Source: Phaeosaccion multiseriatum
Taxonomy: Eukaryota > Ochrophyta, other classes
Reading direction: 5' to 3'
NCBI GenBank assembly: GCA_965112735.1
Contig: OZ218956.1
Location: 372,001 to 436,000 of the forward strand
DNA length: 64,000 nt
Shown: piece by piece, positions 11,657-23,062 of the stretch
Layout: the number at the start of each line of letters is the position of its first letter
How positions within the stretch are numbered: position 1 is the first letter of the stretch
Program-made: the position numbers and the translations under genes
The notes under the pieces: generated by a model
Database searches by the model: none
The model's input: the letters and a program-made list of their open reading frames with translations, nothing else
Told to the model about the DNA's origin: nothing

Positions 11657-12119
11657 TACCTGACGGCGCCTGACGGCACGCTTGGGTGGTGCGCTGCAGC
11701 GAAAGCTCTCAAAGAAGCTGTCTCCCTGGAAGGAGAAGACCGTGAAGGCGTTCTTGGACTCGTTGAGCGTTCGCAGGATCAGTTCACCCTCGGTGCCCTC
11801 GATCGTCTGCGGAGGACGGCAGGGGGGTCGGGGGTGGATAAGGGCCCGGCGGGAAAGACAGGACAGTTGCACACGAGGCAAGGGAGAATACTATTCATAT
11901 TGACATCCCTTCCCAACTCACCAGCTCCTTTCCGATCTGCCCCAGGCAGCGGATGGCGCTAGCAAAGGTTCGGACGTTCTTGTGGGGTATCGCCACCTCC
12001 AGCTTGCGCTTAGCTGGGCGCTGTCTCTTGCGCTGCTGCTGCTGCTGTGGCGGCTGTCCTCCGCGTCCGCGACTTGGCCCTGCCTCGCCATCGCTGCTGC
12101 TGGCGTCTTTATCAGGCAT
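8724..12119 (-). CDS. RAD9: Cell-cycle checkpoint clamp subunit RAD9
   Basis: Exons (minus): 12119-11922, 11806-11660, 11533-11453, 10929-10813, 10620-10461, 10053-9851, 9527-8724, giving 569 residues. The PCNA-like core matches Rad9: VAIPHKNVRTFASAIRCLGQ near the start, ELILRTLNESKNAFTVFSF, then VLTKAVLNTFKSSLRNIVR, QDCEILNAVWD, and VFGLKEVKAVLGFCEFTDVE. Rad9 forms the 9-1-1 ring with Rad1 and Hus1 and recruits checkpoint kinases at DNA damage. The N-terminal extension (about 40 residues, Q/K/R-rich) and the Q/E/D-rich tail of roughly 200 residues are unusual; tails in known Rad9 are Ser/Thr-rich. The tail may end differently: a GTGAGT donor after 8728 and an acceptor before 8666 would splice to a short exon ending with TAA at 8639-8641. 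The start is the first in-frame ATG. Confidence 0.88.
9534..9551. repeat. Motif B beside RAD9 exon 7 acceptor
   Basis: GGGGATGGCAGCAGATGG on +, so on the coding strand CCATCTGCTGCCATCCCC ends 6 bases before the exon starting at 9527. Confidence 0.8.
10738..10809. repeat. Four motif B copies beside RAD9 exon 4 donor
   Basis: Repeated CCATCCACTGCCATCCC forms on +. On the coding strand they read GGCAGTGGATGGGATGGCAG directly after the donor at 10812. Confidence 0.85.
10937..10956. repeat. Motif B beside RAD9 exon 4 acceptor
   Basis: GGGGATGGCAGTGGATGGGG lies 7 bases from the exon at 10929. A second copy (GGACGG variant) follows at 10982-11000 and then a 16-G run. Confidence 0.85.
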
Positions 12120-12416
12120 CTCTTTCCTCGTTCCCGCTGATCTCCGTTCCCTCTCCCTCCCCCTCCTTCTCTCGCTCCCTCCTTCCCTCACACCCTTCCT
12201 CTCGCCAGACGGTGGGAAGCGGAGCTTCTCTTGTCTCTTGTTTCCCTCGCTCTCTTGCTCTTTCTTTCTTTGGTCTATTTAATCTCTCTCTGAACCCTCG
12301 CTGGCGCGCGAAATTTGTATTCTGCCGCGCGTTGATGAGGGAGCGGAAACCAAGCTTATCTCCCCCCCCCCCTGTCTCAACACAGAGAGTGTAAATTAGC
12401 GAGAAGAAAGAGAAGT
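12120..12416. promoter_or_regulatory. Shared divergent promoter, RAD9 / COPI-associated gene
   Basis: 297 bases separate the two start codons. The stretch is CT-rich near RAD9, with a CTATTTAATCTCTC segment in the middle (about 12273-12287) and a GAGAAGAAAGAGAAGT purine run before the + strand ATG. No certain TATA box. Confidence 0.45.
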
Positions 12417-14111
12417 ATGGCGGATCAACCCTCATGGATGAGTGGGGCGGCGGCCCCGGGAGCGTCAGGGGCTGCTGCGGGAGGGCTGCCAACACAAGCT
12501 CCGTCTAGAGCAGCAACGGCGACGGAGGCGTCGGGGTGAGTTCCTTCGCTCCTCTGAAGAGGAAAAGGAGGACGCAAAGGGCGGAGGGCGGGAGGGAGGA
12601 GGCGTGAAAAGAAAAAAGGCGTGGGCTTTGATGATGTAGGAGCGCGCGTTGTACGAGCTGTGTACGCGGACTGCTGCAGCGCGCAGCGTTCTTGCTCTCG
12701 GAATGAGTTGTACTGTTCTTCGGGGGGTTGGACCCAAGCCAAGCGGTGCCGGACCCAACGAATCGACGGCAACTCTGCAGCATCTCTCTCTGTACGCAGG
12801 CTTGCCGCACCTTAAACAACTTATTGCCCAGAAGCCTCCGCCTCTTACAAACAAGCCTCCTTCCCGCTGCCTGCCTTGCCCCTCCCTGCCCACCGCCCCA
12901 GCGCGACCAAGGGAATCAGAGGCGTGTTCCACGTGGTCAACGCGGGTCTGGCGGTGTTCATGGCGTGCTCGGCGGTGTACGGCCTCCTGGAGATCAGCGA
13001 CGGAGTGCTGGTGCGTGCGTGTCTGGCTGCGTGCCAGAGAGCAGAGCAAGCAAGACAATTTTCTGCATGCTCTAACCTCCTTCCTTCCCTTCTCTCTCCC
13101 TCCCCGCAGGCTGACTTCTTCCTGTCCATATACCTGCTGATGTTCGCCGCCATTCTCTTCATATACGAAACGTCCACCGTGTGCGCATGGTTCACAAGCC
13201 TGGAGAAGAGCCTAAGGTAGCGTTACTTCCAGGCTATCACGCCTCTGGCTCTCGCCGCCCCTCTGCCTCTCTGCCTCTGTTCTCCTCACTCCGCCTCACC
13301 CCCCCCCCCCCCCAACCCATCTCTCTCTCTCTCTTTGGCAGGCGAAACTTCGGATACTTTTACGGCACCAAGGGTAGAGGCCTCTACCTTGTATTGTGAG
13401 TGTTAGTGCGGATTGCGGAGTGCTTCAGTCCTTGAGCTTCTTGTGCTGGGAATGCAGCAGGAATGCAGCAGGCGGGCGGGCTGGGCGGGATGGCCAGAGC
13501 AGTCGGATAAAGACAGGAGAGAGAGAAGGGGGCGGAGAGAAAGACAGACACACAGAGAGGGAGACAATGAAAAGAGAAAGAGGGATGGAGTGCTCTCTAT
13601 CGGGGGAGTATGGCAGTGGATGGCAGTAGAAGGATGGGAGGGAGAAGGAGGGGAGAGGCGTCCGTCGGGCCGTCCTCGCACCGGAGGGGGTGATGGATGG
13701 CAGTGGGGTTTCCGGCCTGGCGTATGTGGCTTGATTGCCCTACCCTGTACAACCAACCACCCTGTGTCGAGCTCACTCTGACATGCTCTGCTCTTACTAC
13801 GCTGAATGGTGTGCTTGTGCTCTGCTCTCTCGCGGACTCGACTCGGCAACCCTTTCTTTCGTTCGTGGCATTTCTCTCTCTCTCTCTCCCTCTCTCTCTC
13901 TCCCTCCCTCTCTCTCTCTCCCTCTCTCTCTCTCTCTCTCCCTCTCTCTCTCTACCCAAACGTAACACACAGCGTGGGGTTTCTGAATTTCGGTCTCGAT
14001 AGCACCTTTTCGACGTGGTGCGGAATCAGCACAATAGTGTGGGGTGTCCTTACTGTAGGGCTGTTCCTGGCCCGACCAGAGACCTTCGAGGACGCCAAGC
14101 CAAGTACATGA
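12417..14111 (+). CDS. COPI-associated / TVP15-like tetraspan membrane protein
   Basis: Exons 12417-12535, 12902-13010, 13110-13216, 13342-13395, 13973-14111 give 175 residues. After about 45 Ala/Gly-rich residues come four hydrophobic segments: GVFHVVNAGLAVFMACSAVY, FFLSIYLLMFAAILFIYETS, the FGYFYGTKGRGLYLVFVGFL loop and helix, and STIVWGVLTVGLFLA. The conserved loop FGYFYGTKGRGLYL is the hallmark of the COPI-associated protein family (yeast Tvp15), Golgi or vesicle membrane proteins of unclear function. Length and topology fit the family. Phases agree at all four introns. The last intron (13396-13972) is almost entirely simple sequence. The family call is firm; the cellular role is by analogy. 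Confidence 0.85.
13864..13956. repeat. (CT)n tract in COPI-associated gene intron
   Basis: CTCTCTCTC/CCCTCTCT run forming an extended polypyrimidine tract before the acceptor at 13972. Confidence 0.85.
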
Positions 14112-15224
14112 GAGACTGGAAACCTTTGAAACCCTTGAAACCGTCCCTAGGAGTGGAGGGGAGGGTTGGAGTATGGTCGGAGAAGATCGACGGTGGGTGA
14201 CGAACCGAATGAGGGACCAGGCAGCAGCAGCAGCAGCGGCAGCAGCAGCAGCAGCAGCAGATGAGGGGAGGGAGGGGGGGGGCGTGTCTATCTCAGGGCA
14301 CGAATGGTCTTCTTCAGGACGGGCATGCCTGGGGAAGCTTTACTTTTGTCTACGAGTGGGTGAGCGAGTGAGTGAGCGGGCGGAAGGGGCACGGCCTGAG
14401 GAGTATTGGTTGTGCGTTGGTTTGCGTGTTTTGTGCTCCCCTCAAAGCGTCAGGCCCAGTTTCAGTTTCAGTGTCTGCGTGCACTTGTCCTTCGAAGCAA
14501 GCGCCGCAGCGCAGCAGTGTCGGTGGCTGTCCGTAACTGTCCGTGAGTGCCAACAGCAGCGTAACAGCAGCGTACCAGCAGCGTCTATATAAGGACAGGA
14601 GGGGGCTGGAGATGATGATGATGATGGAGTGATTGCGGAGTGCGCTGCTGGGACCAAGGGTGAAGGTGCGCAGTGTACAGTTTTGATGGGGGCAGGTGGG
14701 GAGGGGAGGAGGGGGGGGGGGGGGGGGCGCAATTTTTGGGCTCCAGTGCCGATCGGAGATGGTCATGTTGTCGTGGGAGTCACTGAAAGGGGGCCAGCCA
14801 GGCCCGTTGCATCAGCAGGCCATCCACGGGCATGTGGGCAGCAGAGGGACTCCATCCTATGCCAGCAGGCGACACCGATACCATCGATCCATCCATCCAT
14901 GCCGTTACATATCGTTACAGTTACAGAAATAACCATGTACTACTGTATTCCTTTGCTTTGGTTTGCCGCCATATTGAGATACAAACAATAACAAGGGAGG
15001 GAAAGGTCGAGAGGGAGGCCCTCCCTTCTCCTCCCCTCCGACTGGCGATAGACTGGCGATAGACTGGCGATAGACTGGCGATAGACTGGCACTGCGCTGC
15101 GGCGGGCTGCACATCACACCACCACACACTCCTTCTTCCTTTCCACACTGTCTGTCTGCACCCATCCATCCTTCTTTTTCGATCCCTCCACTCACCCCCA
15201 CTTGTTCAACTCCTGTTGAGCTAC
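14112..15224. other. Convergent intergenic region
   Basis: Lies between two convergent genes. It holds a CAG run (14220-14261), a CAGTTTCAGTTTCAG motif (14457-14473), CAGCAGCGTAACAGCAGCGT repeats with a TATATAAG box at 14586-14593 not followed by a gene I can see, a 16-G run near 14712-14727, and an 11-bp tandem repeat ACTGGCGATAG (15040-15089, about 4.5 copies). No coding evidence. Confidence 0.6.
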
Positions 15225-18200
15225 TCATTCATTCGAGTTGCCACTCGCCTCTGGGACCGGCGGAAGTGTTTCTGGGGGAGACTCCACCGCTCCTCCTCCA
15301 CCTGGCGCCGCCGTATCACCAACTGCTGATGCTGCCACCCCTCCCCCCCCTCCCCCCCTGGTGTCATGGTAAGCAGCACTGCCCGACTCGAATTTGGCGA
15401 CCCTCGCTACGACAGTGCGATTAATCGCAGGCGAAATATCCCCAAAGAAATTCCCTTCCGCCCCTCCTGCCCCTGCCTCCTCCTCCACCTCCACCACCTC
15501 CTCCTCCTTCGGCGCTGTAGCTGTTGTCGCCCCCACCGGAGGCTTGCTGCTGCTGCTGTTGCCGTTGGCCCCTCCCACCCCCCACATGCCTGACATTTTG
15601 CCCGCTATCCCCGAAACCTTCCTCCCTATGCCCAGGGCCTTCCCCTTGTTGCCTCCGGCGCTGTTCCGCTTGCCCCCCGCCCCTGCCGCCGCCACCGCTG
15701 CCGCCTCCACCGCCGCCACCGACGCCGCCATCGGAGACGAAGCAGGAGCCGGAGCCGGAGGAGCCGAAACAGCCTCTTGCTTCTCCTCCACTGCCCTCTC
15801 TCTCTGGAGCGAGACCGGGACCGCCTGGGCAGGTGCAGCTACCTGCACCTCAGGGACCCTTCCACTGCCATCCGAATCCGGTACCGCCGGGGCAGATGCA
15901 GACACAGCCTGGTCGGCTTGAACATCCTGGGCAGGGGCGGCGGGCGAAGGCTCAGTAGTCTCTGGCGCCATATCCTCGCCACGCTCCACTGCATTCACCC
16001 CATCTACCACACCCCTCTCCACGAGCAACTGCGCGGCCTCTGCCTCCGCCCTGAGCTGTCTCTGGCGCTGAGCGTAGTGCTGCCTCAACAGCTCAGCCGC
16101 GGAGTCCCTCGCCTTGTAGCTGGTCTCCCAGATGAAGGTTTTGATGGCCCGTGCAAAGAGATTGCGCTCCTCCACGGTTTTGAACTCGAGGTCGAGGGTG
16201 CGGCCCCGTGTGACGACGGAACAGCAGTGCTGCTCCTTCTTCTTCTTGCCCGTGCGCCGGAAGACGAGCGTGTGTTTGCCGGCCAGCACGTCCGCCACCT
16301 TACGTAGTGTGTGTGTGTGTATGTGTGTGTGTGCGTGTGTGTGTGTGTGTGTGTGTATGTGTGTGTGCGTATGTGTGCGCACGTAAGTGGGTAAGTCAGT
16401 AAGCCATTCGGCAAGCCAGCTGGCAGCTGGACAAGGGCGCCACACTCTTCCTGCCCACTGCACGCTTTCCTGTCCTTCCCTGTGCTCCACCCTCCCTACT
16501 TTACTCCGCTCTGTACCACCAACTGCTCTGCTTACCTGCGAGAGCTCGAGTCCGTGGTATCTGCCCCACGCTCCTCTCCAGTGGAGCTGCAGCAGGCGCA
16601 GATTAGGGTCCAGCTTCAGCAGCGGTGCCTCCTGCAGTAAGTCAATCGATGACAACATGACACGGCAGTGGATGTGAGTGAGTGAGTGAGTGACTAATTG
16701 ATTGATTGATTGATTGAATTGACGGAGGGAGTGAGTGAGTGAGTGAGGGATTGATTGATTGATTGACGGAGGGAGTGAGTGAGTGAGTGAGGGATTGATT
16801 GAGTGAGTTATTGAGTGATTGATTGATTGATTGACTGAGGAGTGAGTGAGTGATGATCTTGCAGCTACTCCGAACCCGAGGGCATCGATCCACGCCCCGC
16901 CCCTCACATCCGGTGATGACCATCATGCACAAAGGTGATGAACATCATGCACAAAGGTGATGACCATCATGCACAAAGGTGATGACCATCATGCACAAAG
17001 GTGATGACCATCATGCACAAAGGTGATGACCATCATGCACAAAGGTGATGACCATCATGCACAAAGGTGATGACCATCATGCACAAAGGTGATGACCATC
17101 ATGCACAAAGGTGATGACCATCATGCACAAAGGTGATGACCATCATGCACAAAGGTGATGACCATCATGCACAAAGGTGATGACCATCATGCACAAAGGT
17201 GATGACCATCATGCACAAAGGTGATGACCATCATGCACAAAGCCAGAGCAGGAGTGCACTTTCAAAGAGACCCCCTCCTTCCCCCCCCCAATCTTTCAAA
17301 CAATCCTCACTTCTCCTCCCCTCCCCTCCCCTCCTCTCCCCTCCATTCCCCTCCTCTGTCCCCTCCCCTCCCTCCCTTCCTCTCTCTCTCTCTCTCTCTC
17401 TCCGTACCTTCCAGGTATCAACCCCTCCGCTCGTGGTTTGATTCATAACCTTTAGCATCATGAGGGTTCGCCGAGGCCTGCCCTTGCGAGGGTGCTTTAG
17501 CACTTTGAAGCCGCGGTTGAACAGCGCAGTGAAAACCTGAGGGGGGGAGAGGAGCGGAGAGTGAGGGTTTGGCGAGAGAGGGGGGGGAGAAAGACAGAGA
17601 CGGAAAACACACACAGAGAGAGACGGGGAGAGACAGACAGGGAGGGAAGAGGTACGGAGAGAAACACACAGACACAGACACACATAAAAAGAGAGAGAGA
17701 CACTGGGCTGCGATTCGGCACGCCCGCACACACGCTCAAACGCACACATTGAGAGCACGTACCTCCTCTCTCTCTATGAGAAGCTCCCCGACCATCTCGC
17801 TGCGCTTCTGCCTGTCTCTCTCTTCCATCGTGGCTTGCGACTTGGCCCCAACACCGCCGGAGCCCCCTCCCCCCCCTCCTCCGGCCACTCTCGAGCCTTG
17901 ACCGAGTGGGATAGAGGCTCCTCCTCCTCCTCCTCCTCCACCTCCACCTCCTCCTCCTCCTCCTCCCCCTCCTCCTCCTCCTCCTCCTGAGAGATTGCCT
18001 GGAGAGGATTGGAAGCCTCCCACCACGAGGTCGTCCGGCGATTGGTGCACCAGAGCGCGGAGGGTGGAGGCCCTGCGCATGTGCACCTGTTGGTGGGGAT
18101 GGCAGTGGATGGGTTAAGGGGTGTGGCGGTGGATGGGTGGGGTTACTTGGCAGGGGGGGGGTGGTGAGGGCAGAGAAGAGAGTAGAGAGGGGAGCGAGGG

Positions 18201-19188
18201 GAGAGGTGGCTTGCTGAGGGGTGACATACTCGCGGAGGGGAGGGAGGCTAGACAAAGAGCGCAAGGCATTCGGGCCGTTAAGCCGCCACGCCACGCCACG
18301 CCAACGATCCACCACTCCCTCCCTCCCCTCCTCCATCCATCCCTCCATCCCTACCCCTGCTCTCTGCCCCCCCCTCCCTGCCTCCCTCACCTCCTCTGGT
18401 ATGAGCATGTCCGCGTCTGTTCGGCTATAGCTGCTGAAGGTGGACATTCGGCCGTCGTCCTCGTCCGCTTCAGCGTCGTCGTCGTAACCTTCCAGACCAC
18501 CAATGCCTTCAGAGGAAGAAGGAAGGGAAGGAAGGGAAGATGGGGAGGGAAGGAAGGAAGGAAGGAAGGAAGAAAAGAGAAGGAGGGAGAACGTGAGTGG
18601 GCGAGCGACCGACTCAATGCTTTCTGAAACGCCTCCTCCCCTCCTTACTCACTCCTCCTGTCCTCGTTACCCACTCCTCCTGCCCTCCTTACTCACCTGC
18701 GTCGATGGGCCCCATATCGGCGAGGGTCATGAAGCTCTTCCTCCTTCCCTTGCTCGACTTGGTGAGCGGCTTTCCCCACGTCCCCAGTCTAGTGCCCGCC
18801 TTGTGCCCCCGTTTCTCCCCGCCATCACCGCCCTCGCTACCGCCGCTGACGGCGCTGTCCTCGCTGCTCCGTATAGGGCTGCTCGCTTGCTGTGGCGGCG
18901 GCGACTGCGATTGCATGCTGTTCTTGCTGCTCTTGTTGCCCCCGATGGCGCGAGCGGCCAGCTCAGAGGCGGCGCTGCGGGTGGAGGCAGTTGCCGTGCT
19001 GCTGCTTCGTCTGCTGCTACTGCTGCCGCTGCCGCCGCTGGTATACCGCTCGAAGAGTCTCTGGCTACTGTCGTTGACTCCCTTCTGGCTCGGGCTATCT
19101 CTACTCTCTCCGCTGCCCTGCCTTCCTCTACTGCTGGGTGTTCTTTGGCGGTCTGCCTTCTTTACAACTGGGGCAGTAGCAGGAGTAG

Positions 19189-19227
<39 letters not shown>

Positions 19228-20365
19228 CAGGAACAGGAGCAGCAGCAGCAGTCGTAAGGGCAGTAGCACTCTCACGGGCAGCGGCGGGCCCTGCCTCGTC
19301 CTTCCCCTTCCCCTTCGCCTTCGCCTTCCCCTTCCCCTTCGCCGTTTCCTTAGCCACCACAGGAGTTGCCACTGCTCCACCCCCGTCGCCACTGTGAGCA
19401 CCGCTGCTGCTCCGGCGGCTGCTCGTCCCTCCCTCTGCCCCCCCCCCCCCGCCTCGACCCCGCCCCCTCCAGCAGAGGAGGCGACGCTGCCCGCCCTTCC
19501 CAGCCGGGCCCCTGCCGCAGACGCTGCCGCCATGGCCGAGGCAGTGATGGCGGACTTGCTAAGACTGCCCCATGATAACCTCTTCTTGTGGCCTCCTGGG
19601 GTACGTGTGGAGGAGGAGGAGCTCCTACTGTCTCTGTTGCCGCTGCCATCCCCGCCAGCCCCTCCCAGCAGGGCAAGCTCCCTCTCCAGACTCTGCCGTA
19701 CTCGCTCCTCCTTGTCATTCTCCTCTTCCTCCTCCAGTTTCCGAGTCTGCATGGTGAGGGCCGCTTTCGTCACCAGAAAGGCGTAGGCCTTGGCACGCAC
19801 CACCTTCCGCACCGCCTCCCGCTCGGTGAGGTGCACCCCTGCCAGGGTTCGAAAGACGCTCACTCCGGTGTTGCTACGCTCTCTAGTTCCCATCGACTCC
19901 GCGCCTGAATTGGTTCGTAACACGCCCCCTCCCAAGACGCCAGGGCCACCGCCGCCCCTGCCGCTCCCCGTCACTGACTCCGCTGAGAAGGAACGCAACA
20001 CACCGCCGCTCCCCCCAGTGTAGCTAGTCCCGCCCCTGTACGTTAACGTCGACTCCCCAGAGAGGGAGCGAAACAGACCTCCGCTGCCGCCTCCTCCTCC
20101 ACCGCCCCTGCCGGAGTCTCTGCTCGTCAAGGAGCCGGACCCCCCCCCATCTGCAGCGGTGGACACGGCCGATCGCGGGGGCAGGTTGGACGAAGAAGCA
20201 GAAGGGAAAGCAGTGGTCGGCCCGGTGGCCAAGGGAGCGATGCCTCCTGAGCCGCCGTCCCTCCACCTCCCCACCCTCTCCGACGACGCGTAGGCAGGGA
20301 GGGTACGGAGTATCCTGGCCACGGCGGTGGGACTCACAGCCGCCGCCTTGTTGCTCTTGTTGCTC

Positions 20366-20406
<41 letters not shown>

Positions 20407-23023
20407 GCTGTAGGACCCTTCTTCGCTGGTGGTGCTGCTACTGGACCCGCTGCCCCTGCCATCATCTGCCATCTTTTGCGGGGCGGCGGAAATCATACTC
20501 ATCACCGTATCCCCACTCGGCGACGACTGAGGCAACATGTCTCCCCCCATTAACCCCGACCCTGATCGCGACGACCGACCGTCCCCCCACCCCCTGCCTT
20601 CTCCTCCATCCCCGCCTCGGTACCCACGGCCGTCCTCCCCCTCGTCGTCCTGCCCGCCCTCCCCCAACACCCGGAGCACAGAGAGCTTGGACATCATTTT
20701 GAGAGCCTCTGCCTCGGCTGTGGCCGCCGACAATGCACTCGCCATTCTCATCTCTTCGTAGTCGTCTCTCTCAATGGCCTCAAGCAGGTGCTTGGCCCCG
20801 CAGGGACACTCGTCCTCCGCGATCCTTCCGTAGAGGTCCCAGGGGGACCAACGCCAATCCATTGACACCGCTGCTGTCGGTCCAGCCTGCTCCTCCTGTG
20901 AGTCCGTGCCCCGACGGGCGGCCTCTTCCTCTCTCTCATTGCTCATGGATGCCTCTCTCTCGGCCACCTTGCTCATCTCTACTTCCTTCAGACTGGTGAG
21001 GTGCACGTGCCAGCGGTTCTCAAACTCCACACCTCGCACACACAGACTGCACACAGGAAGTCGGTCCGCAGCCCGTCCTCTTCCCCCTGCTGCTGCGGAT
21101 GCTGCTGCTGCTGCTGCATCACCAACTGCTGCTTCTGCTGCTCCTTCTGCTGCTTGCGCTCCTCCTTCTCCTCCTCCTACTGATGCTTCTCCTCCTTCTC
21201 CTCCTCCTTCTCCTCCACCAGCACCAGCACCAGCACCAGCACCACCTTTATTCGGTGGTGTCCAAGCCGCAGCAGCCGCTTCAAGAGCAGCCGCCGAAGC
21301 CGCAGCAGCCACCGCAGCAGACGCAGCCTTCGGCGCCCCCCTTGTCCGGGCGCAGAGCACCGCGCTATAGACCGCCACACAGCCCGTGCAGCAGAGCGCT
21401 TCGCATCTCGCACACTCCAACAACTCCACCTTGTCTCGGAACAAAGTCCCCGGGTTCTCCTGCCTGCCACAGGCCGTGCACAGCGACCCCATCTTCGGTG
21501 CCTCCTGCTCCACTCCGATCAAAGCGTTTGGTGAGTCCACCGCTGCTCCGATGCCCCCCGCGGCTAGCCTGGTCTCGTCGCCGTGATCGTTCCACCGCCC
21601 CCCCCCTGCTGCCACAGTGGTGGCTATATCGACGGCCGCCCCCAGCTGGGCCGGGGAGGGCCTTGAGGAGTCCTCCGACTCGGAGTCCTGCTCGTCCTGC
21701 TGCTGCTGCTGCTGCTGCTGTTGCTGCTGCTGTATCACCAACTGCTGCTCCTGCTCCTGGTCCTGGTCCTGGTCCGACTTGTTGTCCTGCCCTAGCTCCT
21801 GTTCCCTCATTCGGCCTCCAGAGCCTGCTGATGAGTCGACACACACGTCACTGTCCGACTCATATTCCTGCTGCTGCGGCTGCTGCTGTTGTTGCTGCTC
21901 CTCCTTCTCCTTGTCCTTGGTCAAGCTGTGAAGATTTTTGATGCTCGACGACAGATTCAGACTCGCCGAGAACTTACTGAGGAAACTCGCCTCCTGCTGA
22001 GGCTGCTTCTCTGGCGATCCGGCGGGCGCCCCCCCCTCGGACAAGCTCAACTCATTCTGTAACCGACTCCTGAAGGGCGAGCCCCCTGTGGTGGATCCGC
22101 CGCCCCCTGACACAACGCTGCCCGCCCTGCTGTCCGCTCCCGACGGACTTCCCGCCCGGCTGCGATTGTTGAGTTTGTTGGAGGGAAGTAGAGTGGTGCG
22201 AGGTGGCGTGGACTTGGAAGGCGTGCTCTTGGTACTGCTGGTGCCGGCGGCGGGGCGGGGGCGCTTGGGAGTGAGTGGGCCACTTCGGCTCGCTGCGGTA
22301 AGAAAGAGAGCGAAAAAGCAAAAGGAAGGACAAGGGCAAGGGTAAGGGCAGCAGCAAAAGGCGCGCGAGGAGGAAGAACAAAGGAGCATAGAGAGAGAGA
22401 CGGATAGGTTAGAGGCGGGTGAGTAAGACTGCACGTCGGGGCGACCCCGGGTTAAACAGGCCCTGTCAGTAGGGGTAGGGCATCATCGAAACTAGCCGGC
22501 AGATCCATTCAGCTGTTGCCCCACCCGAGGACAACCACCTACACCCTCCAACCCGTCCGTACCTTTGCCCCTCTCGAGCTTGCCGTTCTTGGGGGAGGAC
22601 GACTCCATCATGCTGTCAATGGCCTCCAGGAAGCGCGTGGGCAGGTTAATGAGAAAGTTAAAGTCGTTGGACGCAGGAGGGGCACTCGCACTCTTTTTGA
22701 TCTCCGCCCTCGCCGCTGTTGCTTCCCCTGCTGTTGCGGCCCCTGCGGCCCCTACCCCTGCCCCTCCCTCCTCCGCCGCTCCTGCCCTGCTGCTTCCTGC
22801 CCTGCTACTGCTGCGACTGCTGGGGCGGCTGCTGGGGCGGCTACCGCGGCTGCTGCCTCTGCTGCTCGTGGTGGGGGAGTCCAAGGGGCCCCATCGACGC
22901 GGCTGCGGCGGGCGCTGTTGCTCCTGCTCCAGGGAAGGGGCGGGAGTGGCCTGACCATCATCGGGTGCAGGGCCGCTGCCGCTACTGCTTGCAGTGGTGG
23001 GGGACTCAGCTTGATCCAATCGC

Positions 23024-23062
<39 letters not shown>

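Noticed and set aside
20318-20340. Another AVSPTA peptide in the PH protein
   Set aside because: The peptide matches the motif A translation, but the DNA differs at most third positions, so I did not count it as a copy.
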